DNA of 64,000 nucleotides from Mesorhizobium sp. M1E.F.Ca.ET.045.02.1.1 (GCF_003952485.1 NZ_CP034447.1:4850501-4914500); one strand, 5' to 3'; numbered from the stretch's first letter, positions 35,639 to 46,203 are shown. The notes: a model not told the origin generated them from the letters alone. Numbers and translations are program-made.

Positions 35639-35872
35639 CGACGCGCCATCCATAGCCCGTCGGCGACACCTTGTCACCTCCCAGCGACATCTAGGTGTGT
35701 TGATATTCAGGTGATGCCGGCCTGCAAATGACGGCTGCTGCGCTTCCGCATGCATTGGCTGACAAGTCTTCGCTAACCACGTCATTTGCCGGTTTCTCAA
35801 GACAATGCTGATAAGGCTCAATCGGACAATGCATTGGGTTCGCCGGCAACAGGCGACGGGCAGGGACGGCAG

Positions 35873-36877
35873 ATGGGCGAATCGATCATGAGCGCTCCGG
35901 TGGCAGGGCTGACCTCCAAGAACTGCATCACGGCCGAGGACGTGACGATGCTGCGGCGCGAAGTGTTCGCCGACGGCGTCGTGAGCCGCGGCGAGGCCGA
36001 GGCGCTTTTCGCGCTCGACCAGACGGCACGGGACAAGTGCCCGGAATGGGCGCTGTTCTTCGTCGAGGCGGTGACCGACTACATCGTCTATCAGGAGAAA
36101 CCGGAGGGCTATATCTCCGAGGAGAACGCCGGTTGGCTGGTCCGCACCATCTCGCGCGACGGCATGGTGGACAGCCGCACCGAACTCGAGCTTCTGGTGC
36201 ATGTGCTGGAGGAGGCGAAATCCTCACCCAGCCAACTTTCGGCCTATGCGCTGGAGCAGGTCGCCAATGCGGTGATCGCCGGCAAAGGCCCGCTGATGCT
36301 TGGCGGCAACCTTGTACCCGGGCTGATCGCCGAGGCCGAGGTCGATCTTCTGCGCCGCATCCTCTATGCCTATGGCGGCCACGGCAACATCGCCGTCACC
36401 AAGGCCGAAGCCGAGATCCTGTTCCGGATCAACGACCGGACCGCGGCCGCCAGCAACGATCCGTCGTGGAACGACCTCTTCGTCAAGGCGATCGCCAATT
36501 ACGTCATGTGCTCGGCCGGTTACGAGCCGCCGACGCGCGAGGTGGCGCTGCGCCACGAAACCTTCCTGGAGCATGCCGAACCGGAGATCGGCGGCTTCTT
36601 CAGCCGCATGGTGTCGGGCGGGCTCGCCGGTATCATGGAAGCCTACCATTCGCCCGGCGACATCGAGGCCGAGTGGGAAGCCAAGAACAGGGCGGCCGAG
36701 GCGCTTGCCCGCCGCGCCGAGACGATCGACGCCGGCGAGGCCAGGTGGCTTGCCGAGCGCGTCGGCGATGGACGGCGTCCGCTGCGCGACAATGAGCGCG
36801 CGCTGCTGACGCTGATCAAGCACGCCTCGCCGGAAATCCATCCGGCGCTGAAGCCGCTGCTCGACAAGGTGGCTTGA
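35873..36877 (+). CDS. Internally duplicated helical protein, function unknown
   Basis: 334 residues, acidic, no signal peptide or membrane helix. It contains a long internal duplication: residues ~19-72 (AEDVTMLRREVFADGVVSRG, then a helix ending FVEAVTDYIVY) align with ~154-212 (AEVDLLRRILYAYGGHGNIA, then FVKAIANYVMC), and the second parts ~80-113 (EENAGWLVRTISRDGMVDSR) with ~284-317 (AGEARWLAERVGDGRRPLRD). Each unit has a helix-loop(DG)-helix look, recalling EF-hand-like or TerB-like helical domains, but I cannot assign it. ATG 35873 follows GGGACGG. It stands alone, divergent from the gcv operon. Confidence 0.75.
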   Translation: MGESIMSAPVAGLTSKNCITAEDVTMLRREVFADGVVSRGEAEALFALDQTARDKCPEWALFFVEAVTDYIVYQEKPEGYISEENAGWLVRTISRDGMVDSRTELELLVHVLEEAKSSPSQLSAYALEQVANAVIAGKGPLMLGGNLVPGLIAEAEVDLLRRILYAYGGHGNIAVTKAEAEILFRINDRTAAASNDPSWNDLFVKAIANYVMCSAGYEPPTREVALRHETFLEHAEPEIGGFFSRMVSGGLAGIMEAYHSPGDIEAEWEAKNRAAEALARRAETIDAGEARWLAERVGDGRRPLRDNERALLTLIKHASPEIHPALKPLLDKVA

Positions 36878-36879
36878 GG

Positions 36880-37710
36880 CTACTGCTTCGGCTTGGCCTG
36901 GTCCGGCTTGGCGTTGGTGTCGAAGCGCGACATCCATTTGAAGCCGCCGAACCAGTAGCGGCGGATGCCGGCGATGGTGCCGTCGGCGGTGCGCGCGCCG
37001 ATCCAGTTGTCGACGTACTGGACGAGGCGAATGTCATCAGGGCGCAAGGCGAAGGCTTCCGGCGTGCGCAGCAGCGGGCCACCCACCAGCTTGAATTTCG
37101 CGTCATAGAGCCTGGCCGCCATCTGCGGCGTCGGCGACGTGGCCACCATGGCCTGCGCGTCACCGCCGATGAGAGCCGCAAAGACGTCGGTGGTGTTGGC
37201 GAAGGATAAGATCTCCGCCTTCGGGAAAGCCTCCTTGGCCGCCGCCTCGTCGGTCGAATTGGAGAGCACGGCGATCTTGTAGCCGGGCGCCGTCAGCGCC
37301 TTGCCTGGCCGCCTGCCGACGCTGGCTACTGAGGCAACCATGCGAATGTCGGCGGTGCCCGTGGGGTTGGAGAACACGACGTCGCGGGCGCGCTCCGGCG
37401 TGTTGGCATAACCGGCCGCGATCAGGTCGAAGTCGCCCTTGAGCAGCCGCGTCTTCAGGTCGTTCCAGGGTACTTCGACCAGCTTCAATTCAACGCCGAG
37501 ATCCGAGGCGAGCGCATTGGTCAGATCGACATCGTAGCCCGCGAATTTCCCGTCGGCCTTTTTGAGGATCCAGGGCGGATTGATTGCCACCCCGACCGTC
37601 AGCGTCTTCTGATCGATGACATGTTTGAGGCTGTCATCGGCGCGTGCCGGCAAAAGAGCAAACCAGGCAGAAAAGGCAAGTATAATCGCGGCGACTATCT
37701 TAGCTCGCAT
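36880..37710 (-). CDS. Transporter substrate-binding protein, family 3 (amino-acid type)
   Basis: 276 residues with a signal peptide (VAAIILAFSAWFALLPARA), so periplasmic. Type II binding fold of SBP family 3: KTLTVGVAINPPWILKK, GKFAGYDVDLTNALASDLGV, VPWNDLKTRLLKGDFDLIAAG and a second-lobe YKIAVLSNST. Usually these deliver polar amino acids or opines to an ABC permease, but no permease or ATPase gene is adjacent, so it may be an orphan sensor or act with a distant transporter. ATG 37710 has GAGG nine bases upstream. Convergent with the duplicated protein gene (two bases between them). Confidence 0.88.
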   Translation of the reverse strand: MRAKIVAAIILAFSAWFALLPARADDSLKHVIDQKTLTVGVAINPPWILKKADGKFAGYDVDLTNALASDLGVELKLVEVPWNDLKTRLLKGDFDLIAAGYANTPERARDVVFSNPTGTADIRMVASVASVGRRPGKALTAPGYKIAVLSNSTDEAAAKEAFPKAEILSFANTTDVFAALIGGDAQAMVATSPTPQMAARLYDAKFKLVGGPLLRTPEAFALRPDDIRLVQYVDNWIGARTADGTIAGIRRYWFGGFKWMSRFDTNAKPDQAKPKQ

Positions 37711-37799
37711 GAATATAACCTCGCTGCTGGCCCCTCCGGTTGTCAGATTTACACAGCGGTGCCATTCTGTCGATAGCGGAACCTGATGGAGATTTGCCA

Positions 37800-38360
37800 A
37801 TGTCGGCGCGGATGGCAGTTACCGGCTCGATGATGTTCCTGGCTTGCTTCCTGGGCAATCCGGCAAAGCTGTCGCTTCTGCCCGAGGGAGCGCAGGCGGC
37901 AGGCCCCAGACGCGTGGTCTGCTCCAGCGCGGACTATCGCTATTCCTATTGCGGGGTCGACACGCGCGGCGGCGTTCAACTGACCAACCGGCTGTCGAAG
38001 TCTCGTTGCCAGTACGGCACAAGCTGGGGCTATGACGGCGGCGGCGTCTGGGTGGACAAGGGCTGCTCGGCGGAATTCCTGGTCGCCGGCTCCGGCCGCA
38101 GGCCGTCTCCCGGCGATGCGGCGGCGGCCATCATTGTCGGGGGCATCGTCGGCGCGATCCTCGATAACAACAACCAGCACGGCCACCATTCAGACAATTA
38201 CTATCCGAGGCCGCAGCCGCGCCGCGACGACCGATGGATCGACCCGACGCCGCAATTCGACAGGGAAGGCAATCCCAATTTCGATACCCACGGCAACTAT
38301 CAGGGATGCCACGGAGTCGGCTGTATGGTGGATAATCCGGACGACACACAGGACGAATGA
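37800..38360 (+). CDS. DUF3011 domain-containing secreted protein
   Basis: 186 residues. After a signal-like N-terminus (AVTGSMMFLACFLGNPAKLSLL) comes a Cys-rich DUF3011 unit: VVCSSADYRYSYCGVDTRGG...SRCQYGTSWGYDGGGVWVDKGCSAEF in pieces, with four cysteines that could form disulfides in the periplasm. A short glycine-zipper-like stretch (AAAIIVGGIVGAIL) follows and then a His/Asn/Pro/Asp-rich hydrophilic tail with two further cysteines. Function unknown; the zipper suggests membrane or envelope association. ATG 37800 has GGAG upstream. Divergent from the binding protein gene. Confidence 0.8.
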   Translation: MSARMAVTGSMMFLACFLGNPAKLSLLPEGAQAAGPRRVVCSSADYRYSYCGVDTRGGVQLTNRLSKSRCQYGTSWGYDGGGVWVDKGCSAEFLVAGSGRRPSPGDAAAAIIVGGIVGAILDNNNQHGHHSDNYYPRPQPRRDDRWIDPTPQFDREGNPNFDTHGNYQGCHGVGCMVDNPDDTQDE

Positions 38361-38411
38361 TCGTGTCGCCAAGATCTGCATAACTGAATGCCAGACGCGC
38401 CCGGTTGCTGC

Positions 38412-38837
38412 CTATCGGGGGACCATCGTCTTGCAAAGGATGATGTTGGAAAGGCCTTCGGGCCATCCGGCGGATTCGGCCATGCGCTCGAAGCCGGCCT
38501 TTTCGTAAAGGCCCGGCGCCTGGAAGTCGTGTGTCGAGACCCACACGCGCCGCGCGCCTCGGGCGGCCGCCTCGGAGACAAAAGCATCGAGCAGCTTCCT
38601 GCCATGGCCGACACCTCGGCAGGTTTCCTCGACCCACATCAGTTTGAGTTCGGCGATCCCCGCCTAGGAATAGCCGGCGGCGACGCCGACAGCGTGTCCG
38701 GTTTTGTCCCGCAGCGTAAAGACGAGACCACGGTCATCGCGGCCTGTCAGAAGCCGGTTGTCGCTGTTGAGACGCTGCTCGATCGCGTTGATCTCGGCTG
38801 ACGGAAGATCGTGCTCGGCCTGCAGGCGGTGGGCCAT
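38412..38837 (-). pseudogene. GNAT acetyltransferase interrupted by an in-frame amber codon
   Basis: The reading frame starts at ATG 38837, overlapping the stop of the molybdopterin oxidoreductase gene (TGATG), and continues to TGA at 38412, but a TAG at 38664-38666 interrupts it after residue 57. On both sides the frame is GNAT-like: NRLLTGRDDRGLVFTLRD before, and GVGHGRKLLDAFVSEAAARG plus FQAPGLYEKAGFERM (acetyl-CoA loop and C-terminal block) after. The codon before and after suggest GYS-W-AGIAEL, i.e. TGG changed to TAG. Loss of function, sequencing error or readthrough are possible; a start at 38639 could give only the C-terminal half. Confidence 0.8.
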
Positions 38838-39628
38838 CAAATGCCGCCATACCAGTCGTAGCCATTGTCCTCCCAATAGCCGCCGCGGCCGCCGCCGATA
38901 TTGGCGAAGCTGTCGACCACCTCGATCTTGTAGAGATATTTCGGCATCTTGTAGCCGAGCTGGCGCTCGACGCGCACGCGCAGCGGCGCGCCGTTCTCGA
39001 CCGGAAGCGGCTTGCCGTTGAGGCCGTAGGCCAGGATCGTCTGCGGATGGCGGGCGTCGATCAGGTCGATGGTGCCGTAGTATTTGATGTCGCCAGACAG
39101 GCTTTGCTCGATGGTGTCGAGGCAGTGGAACATGACGTAACGCGCCTGCGGCTTGACCACAGCCTGGTCGAGCACCAGCGACAGCGGCGTGCCGGTCCAT
39201 TTGGCGATGCAGCTCCAACCTTCGACGCAATCGTGGCGCGTGATCTGGGTACGACTCGGCATGTTCTGGAGCTGCTCGCGGGTGAGTGACAGCGGCTTTT
39301 CGACAAGGCCGGTAACCTCCAGGCGCCAGTCGGCGAAATTGTTGGCAAGCAGGCCCTTATAGGTGTCGTCGTCGGGCGCGGTGACGCCGTTCGGGCGCTG
39401 CGGCTGGCGGATGTCTGCCTCGGTGAATTCCGGCGCCAGCGCGTCGCGGCCGGCAAGCAGGCGCTGCGCGCGCCAGGTCAGGCCATTGGCGTTTTCGAGG
39501 AAGCTGCGCAGGCCGCCGCCGATGCCGAGCCCGCTGTCGAAGGCATCACAGCCGGACAGCATAATGCCGGACAGGCCGAGGCTGGCGGAGGTGAGGAATT
39601 TTCTTCGGCTTATCTGGAACTTGGGCAT
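38837..39628 (-). CDS. Tat-exported molybdopterin-dependent oxidoreductase (YedY/sulfite-oxidase fold)
   Basis: 263 residues. A twin-arginine signal (SRRKFLTSASLG) is followed by a lipobox-like LSGC at residue 27, so it may be a Tat-exported lipoprotein. The sulfite-oxidase-type core has the Mo ligand cysteine in TRHDCVEGWSCIAKW (Cys134 or nearby Cys140), FHCLDTIEQSLSGDIKYYG and LRVRVERQLGYKMPKYL. Possibly reduces or oxidises periplasmic sulfur compounds; exact substrate unknown. It starts one base after the cytochrome b gene stop, so the pair forms an electron-transfer module, and overlaps the broken GNAT gene. Confidence 0.87.
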   Translation of the reverse strand: MPKFQISRRKFLTSASLGLSGIMLSGCDAFDSGLGIGGGLRSFLENANGLTWRAQRLLAGRDALAPEFTEADIRQPQRPNGVTAPDDDTYKGLLANNFADWRLEVTGLVEKPLSLTREQLQNMPSRTQITRHDCVEGWSCIAKWTGTPLSLVLDQAVVKPQARYVMFHCLDTIEQSLSGDIKYYGTIDLIDARHPQTILAYGLNGKPLPVENGAPLRVRVERQLGYKMPKYLYKIEVVDSFANIGGGRGGYWEDNGYDWYGGI

Positions 39629-39629
39629 G

Positions 39630-40508
39630 TCAGATGCTCCTTTCGGCCGGCTCGTCGTGTTTCTCGGGCGGGTCCGTGCGGTACCAGCCGGTAATGATCG
39701 AGCGCAGCTCGTTGATCGGGCCGGCCGCCAGAATCATCAGCATGTGGATGATGAAGAAGAGGACGAGCAGCACCATGACCGTGAAGTGGATGGTGCGCGC
39801 CGTCTGCCGGCCGCCCAGGATTTCATTGAGCCAAGGGAGCACCGAATTCATGCTCGGCGACATCGCAAGGCCGGTGATGATCATCAGCGGCAAGAGCACG
39901 AAAAGCACGCCGCCATAGGCCATTTTTTGCAGCGTGTTGTATTCGCGCGTGTGGTGGAATTTCAGCTTCGCGTGGTCGACGATGTCTTTCGGCAGCCTGC
40001 GCAAATCATCCAGGCGCGGCGCGAGGTCGCGATGGACATGGCCGTTGACGAGGCCCGCAATCAGCCAGACGAGCAAAGTGGCGGAAAGCACCCAGGCGAA
40101 GAAGAAATGCACCACGCGCGCGGTGCCGAGGTCGTAGTAGGACGGGATTGTCGCCCAGGCCGGGAAGGCGCGCGGCGTCTCCTGGCCGGGCGGCCCGGAC
40201 CAGCCGAGCACGCCGGTGGTGTCGAAGCGATGGCCAAAAATCTGGGTGAAGCCGCGCGGGCCGTTGTCGGTGTTCTCGGCGCCGATCTGGAGGATCGTGT
40301 TGTTGTATCCGAAACCGGATTCCTTGCCGATATAGAGCTGCGGTCGCGCGTTGAAGATCTGCAGGCCGGAAAGCAGCATGAAGAACAGGGAAAAGGCCCA
40401 CAGCCAGTGCGTCAGCCGCGTCCAGCGCGACTGCCGGTAAATCAGCGTCGCATCCTTCGGCGCGGCATCCGCCTCTGTGGCGGGTTGGCTCCTGGCAATG
40501 GTTTCCAT
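39630..40508 (-). CDS. Cytochrome b/b6 domain membrane subunit
   Basis: 292 residues with four to five membrane helices and histidines in helix positions expected for two b hemes (LTHWLWAFSLFFML; RVVHFFFAWVLSATLL; TARTIHFTVMVLLVLFFIIHMLM). It is likely the membrane quinol-linked partner of the molybdopterin oxidoreductase encoded immediately downstream. ATG 40508 has AAGGGC upstream. Long periplasmic loop between helices 1 and 2 carries no obvious cofactor motif. Together they resemble MsrPQ-like or formate-dehydrogenase gamma-like modules, but the electron path is inferred. Confidence 0.86.
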   Translation of the reverse strand: METIARSQPATEADAAPKDATLIYRQSRWTRLTHWLWAFSLFFMLLSGLQIFNARPQLYIGKESGFGYNNTILQIGAENTDNGPRGFTQIFGHRFDTTGVLGWSGPPGQETPRAFPAWATIPSYYDLGTARVVHFFFAWVLSATLLVWLIAGLVNGHVHRDLAPRLDDLRRLPKDIVDHAKLKFHHTREYNTLQKMAYGGVLFVLLPLMIITGLAMSPSMNSVLPWLNEILGGRQTARTIHFTVMVLLVLFFIIHMLMILAAGPINELRSIITGWYRTDPPEKHDEPAERSI

Positions 40509-40610
40509 TGTTCTTGCCCTTCTGGCCGCAATCCCGTGGCGGCCTCAGTGTAGCGTTCTCTCCCCAATACGTCGCCAACCCAAGCGGTGTTTCATCCGAT
40601 CACGGATTTA

Positions 40611-41291
40611 TTACGGGCTGCCCAGGCTGACGGCGAGGTTGACGGCGGCAGCAACGATGACGGTATTAAAGAAGAACGCCAGGACTGAATGGACAAGCAC
40701 GACGCGTCGCATATGCGATGTCGTGATCCCTGTGTCGGCAGTCTGCGCGGTCATGCCGATGACAGTCGCGAAGTAAAGAAAATCCCAGCCTTCCGGCCGC
40801 TTGCCGCCGGGGAATTCGAGGCCGCCGACCGGCATCTTCTTCTTGGTTTCGGCATCAAGCGCATCCCCATCCATCCAATAGACATGCGCGTAGTGAAGCG
40901 CTGCCATGGTGTGGATGGCGAACCAGCCAAGCGGCATCGACAGCAACGCGAAACTCAGCACGATGGGACTGCTGCCCTTGTGATTGATCAGCTGGAACAG
41001 CAGGACGATGGCGATGCCGACGACGGCGAGCGTGATGGCAAAGATGCCCAGAAGCGGCAGATCGATCTCTCGCGCGTTCTTGCTCAGATAACGGCCCGTC
41101 AGCCGCGGCATCTGACGCAGAACGAGAATGATAAAGGCGGCGAAGAACGCATTGGCGCCGATCGAGATCGAATAGGGGAACGGCGCTCGGAGGAGCAGCG
41201 CGATTGCCAACGCGGCGGCGCCGACACAGGCCGATACCGCGAATTGCATGTGCCGGTGCAACGGGTCGCTGATGGGCGTATCGGTGGTCAT
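40611..41291 (-). CDS. DUF1345 membrane protein
   Basis: 226 residues with five to six membrane helices (ACVGAAALAIALLL; SIGANAFFAAFIILVL; LGIFAITLAVVGIAIVLLF; YFATVIGMTAQTADTGIT; LAFFFNTVIVAAAVNL). GWDFLYFATVIGMTAQTADTGI (in pieces) is the conserved core of the DUF1345 family, with function unknown. It ends 102 bases before the cytochrome b start, on the same strand. Nothing in its neighbours shows a role. Confidence 0.85.
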   Translation of the reverse strand: MTTDTPISDPLHRHMQFAVSACVGAAALAIALLLRAPFPYSISIGANAFFAAFIILVLRQMPRLTGRYLSKNAREIDLPLLGIFAITLAVVGIAIVLLFQLINHKGSSPIVLSFALLSMPLGWFAIHTMAALHYAHVYWMDGDALDAETKKKMPVGGLEFPGGKRPEGWDFLYFATVIGMTAQTADTGITTSHMRRVVLVHSVLAFFFNTVIVAAAVNLAVSLGSP

Positions 41292-41316
41292 AGCCGGCCT
41301 GATGGCGACGGTTTTT

Positions 41317-41784
41317 CTAGTCCGGTGTGACGGATTTTAACGCGCGCCGCAAGATGCGGTCGAGTTCGCCGAGAAAGCGCGAACGATCCTGCGGGGTGAA
41401 GGCGGCGTTGAAGCCGCGGCTTTCGCCGGTCTCACGCAGGTGCTGCTTGAGATCGCGCATCGCCACCGCCATGCCGATGGTCTCCGGCGTAAACGGCCGG
41501 CCGGTGGGTCCCAGCACATGCGCACCGAGCGCGACCGTGCGCGCGGCAAGCGGGATGTCGGCCGTCACCACGACGTCGTTGAGCTTTGCGTTCTCGACGA
41601 TCCAGTCGTCCGCGGCGTCCGCGCCCTTTGACACGACGATGTTGCGGATCATCGGATCGCGCGACGGACGCAGGCCACCGTTCGAGACATAGGTGACGAT
41701 GACGCCGTGGCGCTCCGCGACCTTCTCGACCTCGGCTTTCACCGGGCAGGCGTCGGCATCGACGTAGATGGTGGGTGCGGGCAT
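41317..41784 (-). CDS. YaiI/YqxD (DUF188) family protein
   Basis: 155 residues. Signature blocks are all present: IYVDADACPVKAEVEKVA at the N-terminus, NGGLRPSRDPMIRNIVVSKGADAADDWI in the middle (pieces), VVTADIPLAARTVALGAHVLGPTGR and the C-terminal RFLGELDRILRRAL. The acidic DAD and D-DW residues suggest a PIN-like nuclease fold, but the activity is not established. ATG 41784 has GGAG close upstream. Downstream of it on the same strand is DUF1345, with the gfa terminator between it and gfa. Confidence 0.9.
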   Translation of the reverse strand: MPAPTIYVDADACPVKAEVEKVAERHGVIVTYVSNGGLRPSRDPMIRNIVVSKGADAADDWIVENAKLNDVVVTADIPLAARTVALGAHVLGPTGRPFTPETIGMAVAMRDLKQHLRETGESRGFNAAFTPQDRSRFLGELDRILRRALKSVTPD

Positions 41785-41800
41785 CGTCACTCCAAACGAA

Positions 41801-41830
41801 CATGGGGCCGGCGTGTCAGCCAGCCCCATG
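41801..41830 (-). terminator. Terminator-like hairpin after gfa
   Basis: CATGGGGC (41801-41808) pairs with GCCCCATG (41823-41830), with inner GCC/GGC pairing. On the minus strand it follows the gfa stop by 19 bases and is followed by a modest T-rich stretch, before the YaiI-like gene. Confidence 0.5.
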
Positions 41831-41849
41831 GCAGAAATCGCAGGACTTG

Positions 41850-42419
41850 TCAGGCCGCCAGGGCTCCCGACTTCTTCGCGGTCCAGGTGGCGATATAGTC
41901 CATCAGGCCGGGACTGAGGCAGTCATAGGGTTCGAGCCCGATCGACTTGAGCTGGGCGCGGATGCCGGCCATGCGGCTCGGGTCGACGCCGGATTCGATG
42001 ATCGAGGAGACGAAGGCGGCGAAACCGGGCGGCGACCAGCCGTCCTCCTCGAAGCGCTCGGGATGGATGAAGGACAGGCCCTTGAAGGCATGGTCGCGCT
42101 CGACCGGGCCGTACATGTGGACGCCGCAGCCGGTGCAGGCATGGCGCAGGATGAGGGCCGAGGAGTCGACGACCTTCAGCTTGTCGCCGTTCTCGGTCAC
42201 GGTGACATCGCCGCTGGCGGCAACGGCAACCACCGAGAAGAGGGCGCCTTCCGGCTTCCAGCACTTGGTGCAGCCGCAGGCGTGGTTGTGCGCGATCTGG
42301 CCCTTGACCTTCACCTTCACCGGGTTGCTGGTGCAGGCGCAGACCAGCGTGCCGCCGGTAAAGGATGCGCTCTCCTTGGGCAGCCCATTGTCGATCTTCG
42401 GATGCAGTTTCTCGGCCAT
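41850..42419 (-). CDS. gfa: S-(hydroxymethyl)glutathione synthase
   Basis: 189 residues. Gfa accelerates adduct formation between glutathione and formaldehyde, the first step of glutathione-dependent formaldehyde detoxification. Zinc ligands typical of the family are visible: Cys27-x-Cys29, Cys48-x-Cys50-xx-Cys53 ([14 protein letters not shown]), and Cys95/Cys98 ([12 protein letters not shown]). The start at ATG 42419 has a very strong GGAGGAAGGA and gives the family length; the frame continues without stop 95 codons further upstream to the end of frmA. Followed by a terminator-like hairpin. Works with the frmA product encoded just upstream. Confidence 0.95.
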   Translation of the reverse strand: MAEKLHPKIDNGLPKESASFTGGTLVCACTSNPVKVKVKGQIAHNHACGCTKCWKPEGALFSVVAVAASGDVTVTENGDKLKVVDSSALILRHACTGCGVHMYGPVERDHAFKGLSFIHPERFEEDGWSPPGFAAFVSSIIESGVDPSRMAGIRAQLKSIGLEPYDCLSPGLMDYIATWTAKKSGALAA

Positions 42420-42704
42420 TCGTCCTTCCTCCCATGTTTCGGTCATGCCGACCCTGTGTCGATGACCACCCTCTTTTTCCATGAAGTGCACCTTCAGCAG
42501 ACGATGCACCTCGCTCAAGCTCCTCCTCAAAAATCTGCCATGCACGAGATAGGAGATTTCATCTTTGGCGCGATCGATTTCATTCAGATCGATCTCGACC
42601 TGCTTGTTGTCCCGAAAACTGCGCCACAAGTCCTCGCCGAAGTTCCGTATCCGATGGATCGTCGACTTCTCGTGGTCGATGAAGCGAATCCGAACCTCCT
42701 TCAC
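42420..42704 (-). CDS. Open frame joining frmA and gfa, possible small protein or N-terminal fusion
   Basis: 95 codons in the same frame as gfa, with no stop before it, starting with GTG at 42704 directly after the frmA stop. The sequence looks protein-like ([54 protein letters not shown]: two probable helices and a charged segment), but the last ~18 codons do not, and cover the gfa ribosome-binding site. Either it encodes an extra N-terminal domain fused to Gfa, a separate small protein that has lost its stop, or a mix by alternative starts. AAGGAGG lies within its first codons, offering no normal start. Base composition is less GC-rich than that of the neighbouring genes. Confidence 0.45.
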
Positions 42705-43832
42705 CTAGTAAACCACCACACTCCTGATCGACTTGCCCTCATGCATGAGGTCGAAGCCCTTGTTGATGTCCTCCAGCTTCAGCGTATGGGTGATCATCGG
42801 GTCGATCTGGATCTTGCCCTCCATGTACCAGTCGACGATCCTCGGCACGTCGGTGCGGCCGCGCGCGCCGCCGAAGGCCGTGCCCATCCAGGTGCGGCCG
42901 GTGACGAGCTGGAACGGCCTGGTCGAAATCTCCTGGCCGGCGCCGGCGACGCCGATGATGACCGATTTGCCCCAGCCGCGATGCGAGGCCTCCAGCGCCT
43001 GGCGCATCACCTTGGTGTTGCCGGTGCAGTCGAAGGTGTAGTCGGCGCCGCCGATCTGGTCGGCGCCGCGCTTGGTCATGTTGACCAGATAAGGCACGAT
43101 GTCGCCGTCGATCTCCTTCGGATTGACGAAATGCGTCATGCCGAACTTCTCGCCCCAGGCCTTCTTGTCGTTGTTGACATCGACGCCGATGATCATGTCG
43201 GCGCCGGCAAGGCGAAGACCCTGGATGACGTTCAAGCCGATGCCGCCGAGGCCGAAGACCACCGCGGTGGCACCCTGTTCGACCTTGGCCGTGTTGATCA
43301 CCGCGCCGATGCCGGTGGTCACCCCGCAGCCGATGTAGCAGATCTTGTCGAAGGGGGCGTCGGGGTTGACCTTGGCGACCGCGATCTCCGGCAGCACGGT
43401 GAAGTTGGAGAAGGTCGAGCAGCCCATGTAATGGAACAGTTTCTCGCCATTGACCGAGAAGCGCGAGGTGCCGTCCGGCATCAACCCTTGCCCCTGCGTG
43501 GCGCGGATGGCGGTGCACAGATTGGTCTTCCTCGACAGGCAGGACGGGCACTGCCGGCATTCGGGCGTGTAGAGCGGGATGACATGGTCGCCCTTCCTGA
43601 CCGAGGTCACGCCCTTGCCGACATCGATGACGATGCCGGCGCCCTCATGGCCGAGGATGGCCGGAAAGATGCCTTCCGGATCGGCGCCCGAGAGCGTGAA
43701 CTCGTCGGTGTGGCAGATGCCGGTCGCCTTCACCTCGACCAGGACCTCGCCCTCGCGCGGCCCTTCGAGGTCCACCTCCATGATCTCAAGCGGCTTTCCG
43801 GCACCAACAGCGACTGCGGCACGCGTTTTCAT
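42705..43832 (-). CDS. frmA: S-(hydroxymethyl)glutathione dehydrogenase / class III alcohol dehydrogenase
   Basis: 375 residues, a zinc-dependent MDR. It oxidises S-hydroxymethylglutathione to S-formylglutathione with NAD+. Catalytic zinc ligands: Cys in [15 protein letters not shown], His in GHEGAG, and Cys in [12 protein letters not shown]; structural zinc Cys cluster in [17 protein letters not shown]; Rossmann loop [14 protein letters not shown]. Class III marker residues ([16 protein letters not shown]) support FrmA/AdhC. Strong GGGAGGA upstream of ATG 43832. Upstream gene of the formaldehyde operon with gfa. Confidence 0.95.
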   Translation of the reverse strand: MKTRAAVAVGAGKPLEIMEVDLEGPREGEVLVEVKATGICHTDEFTLSGADPEGIFPAILGHEGAGIVIDVGKGVTSVRKGDHVIPLYTPECRQCPSCLSRKTNLCTAIRATQGQGLMPDGTSRFSVNGEKLFHYMGCSTFSNFTVLPEIAVAKVNPDAPFDKICYIGCGVTTGIGAVINTAKVEQGATAVVFGLGGIGLNVIQGLRLAGADMIIGVDVNNDKKAWGEKFGMTHFVNPKEIDGDIVPYLVNMTKRGADQIGGADYTFDCTGNTKVMRQALEASHRGWGKSVIIGVAGAGQEISTRPFQLVTGRTWMGTAFGGARGRTDVPRIVDWYMEGKIQIDPMITHTLKLEDINKGFDLMHEGKSIRSVVVY

Positions 43833-44092
43833 GAGGCATTCCTCCCAAGGCTATCTTCAAAGTTTCGGCTTGCGGCAGGCTGCCGGGCCTACCCGGCGAG
43901 CACCGCCTGCCATTCATCATGCGCCCACCACACCTTACCGGGTTCGGGGGTGGCGGCCAACGCCTCCGGCGACGTTTTACGGCGCGCTTTCCGTAATCGG
44001 CGGCAGGCGCCGAGAGCAGGGGATGCAGACACTTGAGACGCGCCGGAATTGTCCATAGAACTGGAAGGCTTCGCCGGAGGGACGACATCCGA

Positions 44093-46105
<2,013 letters not shown>

Positions 46106-46203
46106 CGGCTTTGCTGTGCACAGGCGATCGCTGGACTCGCATCGCGCGCTCCCGGACAATACATCTGCACCGATGATGAGTCCTTTCGAGCGACACGAAG
46201 CCC

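Noticed and set aside
41775..44036. Long plus-strand open frame opposite gfa/frmA
   Set aside because: Both minus-strand genes are recognised by their zinc-ligand motifs; the plus frame is a shadow.
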